Position numbers and translations under genes: made by a program | The notes under the pieces: model-generated | What the model was told of the DNA's origin: nothing | The model's input: only the letters and a program-made list of their open reading frames with translations | The model's database searches: none | DNA from: Clostridiales bacterium UBA6981 | Lineage (GTDB): Bacteria > Bacillota > Clostridia > Oscillospirales > Oscillospiraceae | Direction of reading: 5' to 3' | Length of the DNA: 25,745 nt | NCBI GenBank assembly: GCA_002450075.1 | Contig: DJYJ01000052.1 | Location: forward strand, 1 to 25,745 | Shown here: positions 1 to 7,596 of the stretch, piece after piece | How the letters are laid out: each line of letters starts with the position of its first letter | Position numbering within the stretch: position 1 is the first letter of the stretch

Positions 1-416
1 GTCACACCCTTGAGGCCCTGCTTCTTGGCATAATAGGCCTGGGCAATGGCGGAATTGAGCTTGTGGCTGCCACTGGTGTTGTTGCCCTCGAACTTGTAAT
101 AGATATGGGCCGGCGTGCCGAGCTTTTCCTCGAGACAGTAGGCGCGCACCAGCGGCGCGGGGCGGTACATCTTGTAAAAATCGCGGATCTCCTGCGGGAT
201 CGGGATATACGCGGTGTCGTTGTCCAGCTCCTGCGCGACCAGCTCTTCGCAGAACACGACGCCGAGCTCCCCGGCCGTCATCGGCTTGCCGGTGCCGGGA
301 TTGAGCAGGGGCGCGGGCTTCGTCTTCATGTCCGCGCGCACGTTGTACCAGGCCTGCGGGATCTCGTCCTCGGAAAGATAGATCTTATAGGGGATCTCGG
401 GGGATTTGATACTCAT
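1..416 (-). CDS. trpB2: TrpB2-type tryptophan synthase beta subunit, 5' part only
   Basis: The gene starts at ATG 416 and runs off the left edge, giving 138 complete codons of a family usually near 450. TrpB2 enzymes make L-tryptophan from indole and serine with pyridoxal phosphate in the cytoplasm. The visible part has the TrpB2 N-terminus (YKIYLSEDEIPQAWYN), a RPAPLVRA substrate-loop segment and the PLP motif EGNNTSGSHKLNSA, whose Lys (about residue 119) should form the Schiff base. The start is set by AAAGGAG ending 8 nt upstream. The leader is a tRNA-Trp type T-box, which fits a tryptophan role. TrpB2 often stands alone without trpA, salvaging indole; whether trpA follows here cannot be seen. 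Confidence 0.9.
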   Translation of the reverse strand, partial: MSIKSPEIPYKIYLSEDEIPQAWYNVRADMKTKPAPLLNPGTGKPMTAGELGVVFCEELVAQELDNDTAYIPIPQEIRDFYKMYRPAPLVRAYCLEEKLGTPAHIYYKFEGNNTSGSHKLNSAIAQAYYAKKQGLKGV

Positions 417-476
417 GATGGTTTCTCCTTTCGATGTTCGTGACAGACGGCTTTTTCTTTCTTTTCTGTTAGACGC

Positions 477-512
477 TTACCGCCGCCATCGTCTTCCGGG
501 GATCATATTCAT
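477..512 (-). CDS. Possible 11-codon leader peptide containing a Trp codon
   Basis: Just after the T-box terminator, an AGGAGG sits 9 nt before ATG 512 and opens the reading frame MNMIPGRRWRR, stopped by TAA 60 nt before trpB2. It has one Trp codon followed by two CGG Arg codons. A T-box followed by a Trp-rich leader peptide is known for Bacillus subtilis rtpA (anti-TRAP). The good ribosome site is what makes this worth listing; a single Trp codon is weak evidence, and chance is a real alternative. Confidence 0.35.
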   Translation of the reverse strand: MNMIPGRRWRR

Positions 513-529
513 CGTGCAAGCCCTCCTGA

Positions 530-812
530 AAAAACAAAAAATCCCATCCCAGCATTGATGCTGGGACAGGAATCTTCCTGCGGTGCCACCCGGCTTGGCG
601 CCCTGAAAAGAACGCCCTCTTTTCGCGTACTGTCATACGCGGATCGTTGTTAACGGAGAAGTCCGCTCCGTCGCCCATACTCCGCCTTTGCGGCGTTTCT
701 GTTTGCCCTCGGAAGTCCATTCGGTCTGGCGCTTTCCGCCGCGATCCCAGCATCCGCGGCTCTCTGGGGGAAAGGAGGGGAGACCTACTCACTCTTCCTC
801 TTCGGTTTGGCT
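530..812 (-). promoter_or_regulatory. T-box riboswitch, tRNA-Trp specific, upstream of trpB2
   Basis: The minus strand carries the T-box core GGTGGCACCGCAGG (near 576-590), which pairs with the free acceptor end of uncharged tRNA. A stem I region with the conserved AGTAGGT start lies near 784-793. The specifier is read as UGG at 719-717 in the context GAA-UGG-AC, matching tRNA-Trp and the downstream tryptophan gene. The T-box sequence is followed directly by a terminator hairpin, so uncharged tRNA-Trp should allow read-through into trpB2. The specifier was chosen by position and context, not by folding. Confidence 0.9.
533..566 (-). terminator. T-box regulated intrinsic terminator
   Basis: On the minus strand, TCCCAGCAT-CA-ATGCTGGGA forms a perfect 9-bp stem, with a few more possible pairs, followed by a T-rich run (GATTTTTTGTTTTTTC). 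It lies directly after the T-box sequence and should be the alternative to the antiterminator. Confidence 0.85.
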
Positions 813-814
813 GC

Positions 815-844
815 ATGATACCACGCTCTCCGGGCTCTTGTCAA
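815..844 (-). promoter_or_regulatory. SigA-type promoter of the T-box/trpB2 transcript
   Basis: The minus strand has TTGACA (844-839), an 18-nt spacer and TATCAT (820-815) with an upstream TGG that resembles an extended -10. Transcription would begin near 808, just before stem I of the T-box. Confidence 0.75.
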
Positions 845-889
845 GCAATAATTTCAGCGATTTAAAGCGATGGAAAGAAAAGGGAGCGC

Positions 890-918
890 TTGACAGGCGG
901 CGGCGCGGATGGTAAATT
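890..918 (+). promoter_or_regulatory. Promoter of the tRNA-Leu gene
   Basis: TTGACA at 890-895, a 17-nt spacer and TAAATT at 913-918 lie just upstream of the tRNA, which begins 13 nt after the -10 box. Confidence 0.75.
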
Positions 919-930
919 GTTTAGGCACAC

Positions 931-1016
931 GCCGGTGTGGTGGAATGGTAGACACCAGGGACTTAAAATCCCTTGGCCGCAAGACCGTGCCCGTTCGAGT
1001 CGGGTCACCGGCACCA
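931..1016 (+). tRNA. tRNA-Leu, anticodon UAA, CCA encoded
   Basis: The 86-nt gene has a perfect 7-bp acceptor stem (GCCGGTG with CACCGGC), discriminator A and an encoded CCA. The anticodon stem AGGGA/TCCCT encloses the loop CTTAAAA, giving anticodon TAA at 964-966. A long variable arm between anticodon and T arms is as expected for leucine tRNA, and TTCGAGT marks the T loop. It has its own promoter and terminator, so it is a single-gene transcript. Confidence 0.97.
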
Positions 1017-1051
1017 AAAGCGGGGCACCCCTTTCGGGGTGTCCCGCTTTT
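1017..1051 (+). terminator. Terminator of tRNA-Leu
   Basis: GCGGGGCACCCC (1020-1031), loop TTTC and GGGGTGTCCCGC (1036-1047) form a 12-bp stem with one G-T pair, followed by TTTT. Confidence 0.9.
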
Positions 1052-1097
1052 CGTGTTATCGGTGACGACGAGAACGGGAGGTTCGATAAGTGAGGCT

Positions 1098-1129
1098 CCA
1101 AAAACGCAAGCGGAGCGCGGCGTTTTTGG
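1098..1129 (-). terminator. Probable terminator of the kinase operon
   Basis: CCAAAAACGC (1098-1107) and GCGTTTTTGG (1120-1129) are perfect 10-bp inverted repeats separated by 12 nt. The stem carries T runs on both strands and lies 36 nt beyond the kinase stop codon. It could end transcription in either direction. Confidence 0.6.
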
Positions 1130-1165
1130 CCAAGCCGAACTTATACAGCGAGCGGAGCGGGATCA

Positions 1166-2821
1166 TCACGAGCTCCGCTTTCCTTCCGATTTGCGTATGG
1201 AGCGAAGACGCTGCATGATTTGCTCGGTTTTGCCAAAGTATTCATACAGAAGCATATACTCCCGGTAAAGCGCCTCGTACAGGTGTGCGTTGTCTGGCCT
1301 GGGCATATAGATCGCCACGGTCTCGCTTTTCATAGCCTGCGCCGCGGCCTGAACATTGTCGTAGGCGCCGGCTGCCACCGCGGCAAAGATGGCGCTGCCC
1401 AGCGCCGGGCCAACCTCCGCACGGATAACCTCCACGGGCATGTTCAGGACATCGGAATAGAGCTGCATCACAAAGGGGTTTTTCAGACTGATCCCCCCCG
1501 AGGCGGTAAAACGGTCGACGCGCACGCCGTGGTTTTTGAAATTATCAACGATTGCGCGGCAGCCGAAAGCCGTAGATTCGATCAGGGCTCGGTAAACGTC
1601 CTCGCACTTGGTCTGCATGGTCATCCCCAGCACCAGAGCGGAAAGATCGTAATTGCAGAGCGTGCTTCGATTCCCGTTAAGCCAGTCTAAAGCCAACAGG
1701 CCCGTCTCTCCGGGTTCCTTCCGGCTCGCAAGCAGCGAGAGATAGCTGTGGATCGACATATCGTGTGCTTTGGCCGCATCGAAATAGGAAGCGGGGACGC
1801 AATTTGAAACAAACCAGGCGTATAGATCGCCCACAGAACTCTGCCCCGCCTCAAAGCCGGCAAACCCGGGCATGATGCCGCCATCTACAAAGCCGCAGAT
1901 GCCCGGCACTGCCTTCGCCTCCTTGCCCATCACCATATGACAGGCGGAGGTGCCGATTATCATAAGCATGTGGCCTTCCTGCGCGATCCCGGCGGCCGGC
2001 ACGCACACATGCGCATCCACCAGCCCCGAAGCCACGGGAATCCCCGCCTTTAGCCCCAGCTTTTCCGCCACAGCTTCCGTGAGATATCCTGCCGTTTCGC
2101 CGACAGGGACAACGGGAGAAGGCATTTTGTCCGTTATGCACCCTTTCGGACGGAAGCCCGCCTTTTCGAAAAGCGCCGGTCCGGGATACCCGACGCCCGG
2201 AACATACTGCGCCTTGTAGCCTGCGGCACAGCCGTTGCGATGCGCACTGCCCGTCATGTGCTGGATAATCCAGTCTGCGACCTCCATGTATTCATACATC
2301 TCTTCATAAAGCCAGGGAGCCTGCTCCCACACCTCCCACAGCTTGGGGAAAAAGCTCTCCGCCGATATGCTGCCGCCCATGCTCATCAGCAGTTCCGGGC
2401 AAACGCTCTCCGCCGCCCGGGTAAGTCTGTTTGCCAGAGCCTGAGCACCATGGTGCTTCCACATTTTTATGTATGATTGAGGCTCGGAAGGATACCGAAA
2501 ACAAAGAGGCTGTCCCTGCTTATCCAGGGGGAGAACCGTACAGGCCGTTGCGTCAAGGCCGATGCCCACGATATCGTCTCCGGAGATCCCGCTTGTTTCC
2601 AGCAGCCGGGGGATCGTTCGGTAGATGACGTCAAGATAGTCCTGCGGGTACTGAAGCGCATAATCCGCGGGTAAGGGAGTGCCATCGGGCAAGCTGCGGT
2701 CCAGTACGCCGTGCGGGTAATCAAAAGCAGCAGAGGCCGCGACATGTCCATTTGCCGTATCCACCAACACGCTGCGGCCGGAGAGCGTGCCGTAGTCTAT
2801 ACCAATGACATAGCTTGCCAT
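1166..2821 (-). CDS. araB: FGGY-family carbohydrate kinase, L-ribulokinase-like
   Basis: The 551-residue protein resembles AraB, which phosphorylates L-ribulose to L-ribulose 5-phosphate with ATP. It has the N-terminal phosphate motif VIGIDYGTLSGRS, GIGLDATACT near residue 100, and the C-terminal FGGY features GTSACH, EAGQSSVGDLYAWF and TASGGISLKNPF. Length agrees with AraB (about 560). The start is ATG 2821, with AGGAGG 5 nt upstream; an in-frame GTG at 2827 overlaps that ribosome site and is less likely. It follows the DeoR gene after 9 nt, so they form one operon. No isomerase (AraA) or epimerase (AraD) is in view, so the true substrate may be another ketopentose or ketose. Confidence 0.85.
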   Translation of the reverse strand: MASYVIGIDYGTLSGRSVLVDTANGHVAASAAFDYPHGVLDRSLPDGTPLPADYALQYPQDYLDVIYRTIPRLLETSGISGDDIVGIGLDATACTVLPLDKQGQPLCFRYPSEPQSYIKMWKHHGAQALANRLTRAAESVCPELLMSMGGSISAESFFPKLWEVWEQAPWLYEEMYEYMEVADWIIQHMTGSAHRNGCAAGYKAQYVPGVGYPGPALFEKAGFRPKGCITDKMPSPVVPVGETAGYLTEAVAEKLGLKAGIPVASGLVDAHVCVPAAGIAQEGHMLMIIGTSACHMVMGKEAKAVPGICGFVDGGIMPGFAGFEAGQSSVGDLYAWFVSNCVPASYFDAAKAHDMSIHSYLSLLASRKEPGETGLLALDWLNGNRSTLCNYDLSALVLGMTMQTKCEDVYRALIESTAFGCRAIVDNFKNHGVRVDRFTASGGISLKNPFVMQLYSDVLNMPVEVIRAEVGPALGSAIFAAVAAGAYDNVQAAAQAMKSETVAIYMPRPDNAHLYEALYREYMLLYEYFGKTEQIMQRLRSIRKSEGKRSS

Positions 2822-2830
2822 AGACACCTC

Positions 2831-3598
2831 CTATTTTATTTGGCTCCGATCGGTGATGAGCCGGCTGCCCAAAGTGCTGACGAGCTCATCGTCCGTTTCC
2901 GGTATTTCATCCATGATCACATAATCAACATCACTTAATGCCGCCAAACGCAAAAGCGCATTTTTTCCTACCTTGCTGCTGTCGCAGAGCAGTATTTTCA
3001 GCGCGGTATGCTTGAGCATTTCCTGACAGACCTCAACGACCTTGGGCTCGATACTCGTGATGCCGCAGGCCGAGGAAATGCCGCTGCAGGAGAAAAACAT
3101 CATGTCCGTGTGAAACTGCCGCACGGAGTTCACCGCCAGATAGCCGCTGAGAATATAGTCCTCATAAACGGCGCCGCCCAGCAGGTTCACGGCGGCGTCG
3201 CTGTTCCTGCCCAGTTCCAGACTCATTTTCAGACTGCTTGTCACGACCGTGATGTTTTTAAGCTCGGCGATATAGGGCACCAGAGGCAGACAGCTTGTGC
3301 TGCTGTCAAAGAAAATCGAGCTGGAGCTTTTTAAAAAGGCAGAAGCGATAGATGCGATTTTTTCCTTCTTGTCCTGGTTGCTCTTCATGCGCACAAAGGA
3401 CGGGATGTCCTTGTCTACCGTGTGAAGCATGGCCCCGCCCCACACGCGCTGCAGAAGTCCGTTTTTTTCCATGGCGTCGAGGTCCCTTCGTATGGTGGCC
3501 TCACTGACATAGAGCTGCTTTTCCAAATACTGAACCGTTACGCTGCCCCGCTGCTGCAGTATTTCATATATTTTTGCGCATCTCTCATTTTGAAACAA
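2831..3598 (-). CDS. DeoR-family transcriptional regulator
   Basis: The 255-residue protein has an N-terminal helix-turn-helix (about residues 19-57, with SEATIRRDLDAMEKNGLLQRV) and a DeoR-type sugar-phosphate-binding domain (IFFDSSTS, VVTSSLKMS, LLGGAVY, VGKNALLR). Such proteins usually repress nearby sugar genes until a phosphorylated sugar binds. The start is taken as TTG 3598, because GGAGGGG lies 7 nt upstream and the resulting MFQNERCAKIYEIL matches the family N-terminus. The longer frame has ATG at 3649 but no ribosome site, and it overlaps the promoter. It likely controls itself, the kinase behind it and the divergent dehydrogenase operon. Confidence 0.9.
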   Translation of the reverse strand: MFQNERCAKIYEILQQRGSVTVQYLEKQLYVSEATIRRDLDAMEKNGLLQRVWGGAMLHTVDKDIPSFVRMKSNQDKKEKIASIASAFLKSSSSIFFDSSTSCLPLVPYIAELKNITVVTSSLKMSLELGRNSDAAVNLLGGAVYEDYILSGYLAVNSVRQFHTDMMFFSCSGISSACGITSIEPKVVEVCQEMLKHTALKILLCDSSKVGKNALLRLAALSDVDYVIMDEIPETDDELVSTLGSRLITDRSQIK

Positions 3599-3631
3599 TA
3601 TGCATCCCCTCCGATGATTGAATTTGATTAT

Positions 3632-3659
3632 ATTATATTGATATTTCAAAAATCGTCAA
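3632..3659 (-). promoter_or_regulatory. Promoter of the DeoR-kinase operon
   Basis: The minus strand has TTGACG (3659-3654), a 16-nt spacer and TATAAT (3637-3632). Transcription would start near 3625, about 27 nt before the TTG start. Confidence 0.75.
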
Positions 3660-3660
3660 G

Positions 3661-3695
3661 CGAATATTCGTTTTTATGGACAAATATTGCAATAT
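3661..3695. promoter_or_regulatory. Candidate operator palindromes for DeoR
   Basis: Two perfect palindromes lie just upstream of the DeoR -35 box: CGAATATTCG (3661-3670) and ATATTGCAATAT (3684-3695), centred 24 nt apart. A direct repeat CAATCAC occurs at 3717-3723 and 3733-3739. Their place between divergent operons next to a DeoR gene suggests repressor sites; this is inference. Confidence 0.4.
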
Positions 3696-3766
3696 AGAAA
3701 TCGAAATGCTAAAATTCAATCACAAAAGGACACAATCACTCAACAAGGTGCACAAGAGACCGCATG

Positions 3767-3772
3767 TATAAT
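3767..3772 (+). promoter_or_regulatory. Candidate -10 box for the dehydrogenase-hydrolase operon
   Basis: TATAAT at 3767-3772 lies 34 nt before the dehydrogenase start codon. No convincing -35 box is visible 16-18 nt upstream, which would fit an activated promoter or a different true start site. Confidence 0.4.
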
Positions 3773-3800
3773 TGTAGATATCGACGAAAGGAGGTTTCAG

Positions 3801-5162
3801 ATGGAAAAACCCGAAGTTTTTGACTTTGAAAAGCTTATCACGGCCGGCGAAGTTGATTGTGCCTGCGGACAAAAACACAGCACCGAAATAAAAATCCTTG
3901 CCGTTGGCCGGGGCGTAATCGAAGAATTGCCCGGTGCCCTTAAGAAGCTGAATGTTCGGCGGCCTATGATCGTTTCAGGCCCGTTTTCGTTCGAGGCGGT
4001 CGGGAAAAAGGTCTGCGAGACGCTGGACAAGGCGGGCATAGTGTACTCGGTATTCGTTTTTCAACGCAACGGCTCAAAAAAGATTCAGCCGAACGAAAAG
4101 GCTGTCGCCGAGATCGTAAAAAATTTTGACCGCGCCTGTGACGTTCTCCTCTGCGTCGGCAGCGGCTCGGTCGGCGACGTATGCAAGGCCGCGGCCACAG
4201 AGCTTAACGTGCCGCAGCTTACTGTAGGCTCGGCCCCTTCCATGGACGGCTATACTTCCGCGTCCGCCTCTCTTGAACTGAATAACACAAAGGCTACTGT
4301 ATCCGTGAACGCGCCCGAAGGGGTTATCTGCGATGTGGAGCTCATGGCGCAGGCGCCGATGCGGCTGTTATGGGCGGGACTGGGCGATATGGCGGCAAAG
4401 ACCTGCTCGTTGTGCGAATGGGAGATGGCCTCGGTCATTATGGGCGAGCACTACTGCCCCGATACCGCAGATCTGGTAAAGCTCTGCTGTAAGCGCAGCC
4501 TGTCGGGGGCGCCCGGCATCCCCGAGCGAAGTCTTGACTCGGTGCAGGCTGTTATCGAGGGACTGCTCCTGTCCGGCGTGTGTATGAGTTACGTCAATTC
4601 CTCCCGCCCAGCGTCGGGGCTGGAACACTACTTCTCCCACTGCTGGGAAATGATGGCTATCGCTCGCGGGCAGGAATACGACCTGCACGGCATATATGTG
4701 GGGATCGGTGCCGTGATTACGCTCAGCATATTCAAAAAACTCCGGCAGCTTCGGCCGGACAGGGCTCATGCCGAGAAGGCAGCCGCCGCGTTTGACCGGG
4801 ATGCCTGGGAAGCAAGATTGAGAAGCGTTTTCAAGGGCACGGCGGAGAGCTTCATAGCACTGGAGGATACGCTTCAAAAAAACGACGGGAAAAAGCGCAT
4901 GCAGCGCGTGGACAGAATATTGGAAAACTGGGATAAGCTTGTCAAAATCATGGAAAAGGCTCCGGACCCGGACGAGCTTGAGGCAACGCTCAAACGCTCG
5001 GGCATGCCCACAAGGGCAAGCGAGATCGGACTTTGTGCCGATGACGTAGCTGACGCTTTCGTATGCTCAAGAGACACCAGAGACAAGTATCTCACCAGCT
5101 CACTCATTTGGGATATCGGGTACATGGACGAGTTTGAGGCGTTTGTGAAAGAACTTGCCTGA
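3801..5162 (+). CDS. araM: sn-Glycerol-1-phosphate dehydrogenase (AraM/EgsA family)
   Basis: The 453-residue protein belongs to the iron/zinc alcohol dehydrogenase-like family that reduces dihydroxyacetone phosphate to sn-glycerol 1-phosphate with NAD(P)H. Visible motifs are GSGSVGD (residues 120-126, nucleotide binding), SAPSMDGYTS (144-153), GLGDMAAK (193-200) and RPASGLEHYFSHCWE. The last supplies likely metal ligand His276, with His296 in DLHGIYVG. The start is ATG 3801, with AAAGGAGG 6 nt upstream; an upstream in-frame extension has no ribosome site. AraM lies in the Bacillus subtilis arabinose operon, so its pairing here with an AraB-like kinase repeats a known association. It leads an operon with the membrane hydrolase 46 nt downstream. 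Confidence 0.88.
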   Translation: MEKPEVFDFEKLITAGEVDCACGQKHSTEIKILAVGRGVIEELPGALKKLNVRRPMIVSGPFSFEAVGKKVCETLDKAGIVYSVFVFQRNGSKKIQPNEKAVAEIVKNFDRACDVLLCVGSGSVGDVCKAAATELNVPQLTVGSAPSMDGYTSASASLELNNTKATVSVNAPEGVICDVELMAQAPMRLLWAGLGDMAAKTCSLCEWEMASVIMGEHYCPDTADLVKLCCKRSLSGAPGIPERSLDSVQAVIEGLLLSGVCMSYVNSSRPASGLEHYFSHCWEMMAIARGQEYDLHGIYVGIGAVITLSIFKKLRQLRPDRAHAEKAAAAFDRDAWEARLRSVFKGTAESFIALEDTLQKNDGKKRMQRVDRILENWDKLVKIMEKAPDPDELEATLKRSGMPTRASEIGLCADDVADAFVCSRDTRDKYLTSSLIWDIGYMDEFEAFVKELA

Positions 5163-5208
5163 GTACTTGATATAAGCGGAAAAGACGATGTTTGAAAGGA
5201 GAGAAAAA

Positions 5209-7338
5209 ATGAAAAACGCGAAATTTTCATTAAAAACTGCCGAAGGCTGCAAACGGATACTCGGTCTGTGTTTGGTGTTGATCTTCGTCTTCGGCTTTTT
5301 CGGCGCGATTATTTCCTCCAACGGAGGAAAGGTCAAAATGTCCACGTTGACGATCGATTCCCGCGGCGCAGAGATTCGTATCGATCAGTATGTTCCTGCC
5401 GGAATCTCGGACTCTGACAAGCTGCCCTGCATTCTGCTTGCACATGGCAGAGGCACAAACAGAGGCGCATTGAGAGGGATCGCCGAAGAATTTGCCAGAC
5501 GCGGCTTTGTGGTACTGAACGTCGACGGCTACGGCCAGGGCATGAGCGAACAGCCCATCAGCGATGAAAACGGCCATGGGGCAGGCGAATTCCTCTGGTA
5601 CGGGGGAGGCAGCTTCGGACAGTATGATGCGCTGGAATTTGCCCGCACGCTCAACTTTGTCGACCAGGAACGCATCGCCATGTACGGACACTCCATGGGT
5701 GCGAGCCGTGTCGCTGATGCAGCTAAGAAAGACAGCGGCTATTATACGCTCAACGATATGCTGATCAATGTGCTGTACGATACCTTTGGCCAGACCTTTA
5801 CGGAAGAAGAGATCGGCCAGGACGCGGACGAGCTTGCGGCTGCGCGGCTGAACGAAGACCAGCTTGCGTACTATAATGCCCTCCGCGCAGAAAAGGAACA
5901 GTTCTTCAACACCCGGCTCAAGACCATCATCGGCAGCGATCCCGGAACGGCAGAGATCGAAGTCGGCGGTTACACGGTGACCAGACCGTGCCAGGTGAAT
6001 GTCGTTATGGTCAACGGCAAGTATGACGACCTCGGTGCCGGTGCTCAGTGGAGCACGGACGGAACGACCTCCGCCATGGGCGGCGTCAACTTCGATCATT
6101 GGTACCGCATCGCGCAGGACGGTTCCGGGCTTACGGAGATCGGCTCGATGAATACGGAAACCATCCTGAACAACAATGACCTGGCGGCCGCTCTCGAAAG
6201 CAGGAGCGCGCGCATGGTCTGCTATGCGCCTACCGATCACTGCGGCCTTTATTTCAGCAATGAAGCCAACAGAATGTACATGGTGGTCATGTCTCAGGCC
6301 CTGAACTACAACCGCGGCGACCTGACTGACCCGTCTACCGTTCCTCTTGCGAACACCAGCAATATCTGGATCTGGCGCGCGCTGTGCAACTTTGTTGCCA
6401 TGCTCGCTATGATTACCATGATCTTCCCGATCGTCGGGCTGCTTCTGAAGACAAAGTTCTTCTCCGGTGTCATCGCGGAATCGAAGGAAATCGAAGCTCC
6501 CGAACCCCTGTCCAAGAACGGCAGGACCGCTTATTGGGTGTTCGGTGTCGTCACCATCATTCTGACCTTCCTTGCGCTGCGGCATGCCAACAACGACCTG
6601 CCGCCCCACTGGGCCGGCGGTATGTTCAGCCAGCTTCCTCCCAAGATCTTCTCCCTGGTCGCCACGAGCACAATCGGCTTCTGGTTCCTGATTATGTGTG
6701 CGGTGATCGGCCTGGTGCTGTTCATTGCCAAGGTTGTAGTGAACAAGAAGCTCGGCATCGCCGCCGATGTCAAGGAGCTCAACCTGAAGATCAGCGTCGG
6801 CGCGTTCTTCAAGTCCCTCCTGCTGACAGTCATTGTCATTGCCTCGTGCTACACGGCGATGGTCATCTCCATGTACATCTTCGGTCAGGACTTTAGGTTC
6901 TATGAGTCCATGTTTGCCGAGATGCGAGCGGCCTGCTGGAGCTACGCTGTGCCGTACTTCATCGTCTTTACGGTGATGTACTTCATCATCAACCTGGGCA
7001 TCAACTACGGTGCGCGCAAGGATATTTCCGAGACCAAGGAACTCATCATGAACGTACTGTTCAACTCGATTGGTGCATGGCTTGTCGTCGTGGGCAGCTA
7101 TGCCTCCCGTTTGGCCTGGACCGGCAAGAGCTTCAGCGAATTCACGCTCTCCTATTCGATGCTCCTCTACATTCCGGTCAGCGTGATCATCAACCGCAAG
7201 CTCTTTAAGATGACGAAGAGCGTATGGCTCGGTACACTTATCAACGCTGCACTTGTCTCCTGGCTCATGGTGTGCAAGTCCGGCGTCGGCGACGGATACT
7301 ATGCCCAGGGCATTCTCAGCATCCTGTTCCATGCCTGA
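5209..7338 (+). CDS. Polytopic membrane protein with N-terminal alpha/beta-hydrolase domain
   Basis: The 709-residue protein starts with one membrane helix (about residues 17-36), so the following domain probably lies outside the cell. That domain is an alpha/beta hydrolase: LLAHGRGTN forms the oxyanion-loop region, GHSMGA (160-165) holds the likely nucleophile Ser162, and TDH near residue 344 offers a catalytic His. From about residue 386 onward there are some eight hydrophobic segments, an unusual addition for a hydrolase. The start ATG 5209 follows AAAGGAG; a start at 5188 has no such site. The substrate is unknown. Its operon with glycerol-1-phosphate dehydrogenase suggests an ester, lipid or glycoconjugate, but that is inference. 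Confidence 0.75.
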   Translation: MKNAKFSLKTAEGCKRILGLCLVLIFVFGFFGAIISSNGGKVKMSTLTIDSRGAEIRIDQYVPAGISDSDKLPCILLAHGRGTNRGALRGIAEEFARRGFVVLNVDGYGQGMSEQPISDENGHGAGEFLWYGGGSFGQYDALEFARTLNFVDQERIAMYGHSMGASRVADAAKKDSGYYTLNDMLINVLYDTFGQTFTEEEIGQDADELAAARLNEDQLAYYNALRAEKEQFFNTRLKTIIGSDPGTAEIEVGGYTVTRPCQVNVVMVNGKYDDLGAGAQWSTDGTTSAMGGVNFDHWYRIAQDGSGLTEIGSMNTETILNNNDLAAALESRSARMVCYAPTDHCGLYFSNEANRMYMVVMSQALNYNRGDLTDPSTVPLANTSNIWIWRALCNFVAMLAMITMIFPIVGLLLKTKFFSGVIAESKEIEAPEPLSKNGRTAYWVFGVVTIILTFLALRHANNDLPPHWAGGMFSQLPPKIFSLVATSTIGFWFLIMCAVIGLVLFIAKVVVNKKLGIAADVKELNLKISVGAFFKSLLLTVIVIASCYTAMVISMYIFGQDFRFYESMFAEMRAACWSYAVPYFIVFTVMYFIINLGINYGARKDISETKELIMNVLFNSIGAWLVVVGSYASRLAWTGKSFSEFTLSYSMLLYIPVSVIINRKLFKMTKSVWLGTLINAALVSWLMVCKSGVGDGYYAQGILSILFHA

Positions 7339-7370
7339 GCGCAGTAAAAAAGAATCGCAATAACGGTATG

Positions 7371-7401
7371 GGGCTGCCGGAAAACCGGCAGCCCTATCGT
7401 T
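7371..7401 (+). terminator. Terminator of the dehydrogenase-hydrolase operon
   Basis: GGGCTGCCGG (7371-7380), loop AAAA and CCGGCAGCCC (7385-7394) form a perfect 10-bp stem. The T tract after it is short and broken (TATCGTTTT). The following 7402-7536 shows only imperfect hairpins and no gene. Confidence 0.75.
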
Positions 7402-7536
7402 TTATAGGTCAAGCTCCGCACTCGCCCGGGATGAAGGCAAAAACGCAGTTTCGACTGCGGCAAAAGGCCGGACAAGGAGGGCTCTTCCAGGAGTGGAAGA
7501 ATGCTCCTTTCGTTTGGCAGACAGAGTCCCTTCCGC

Positions 7537-7565
7537 TTGACCGGCGGAGGAGAATCGCGTATACT
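7537..7565 (+). promoter_or_regulatory. Promoter of the rhodanese-GTPase-YlmH operon
   Basis: TTGACC (7537-7542), a 17-nt spacer and TATACT (7560-7565) precede the rhodanese start by about 30 nt. No other strong promoter is seen before YlmH, so this one may serve all three genes. Confidence 0.75.
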
Positions 7566-7596
7566 TTCTGCGTAAATAAGAGGAAACGGTGAGAAC

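Noticed and set aside
469..816. 115-codon minus-strand frame upstream of trpB2
   Set aside because: It lies inside the T-box leader, whose conserved RNA elements explain the sequence.
5230..7332. 700-codon open frame antisense to the membrane hydrolase
   Set aside because: It mirrors the real gene, has no family motif or ribosome site, and reads as Asp/His/Arg-rich low-complexity sequence typical of shadow frames in GC-rich DNA.
7476..7513. Imperfect hairpin AAGGAG...CTCCTT before the rhodanese promoter
   Set aside because: The pairing has several mismatches, there is no T tract, and it lies outside the predicted transcript.
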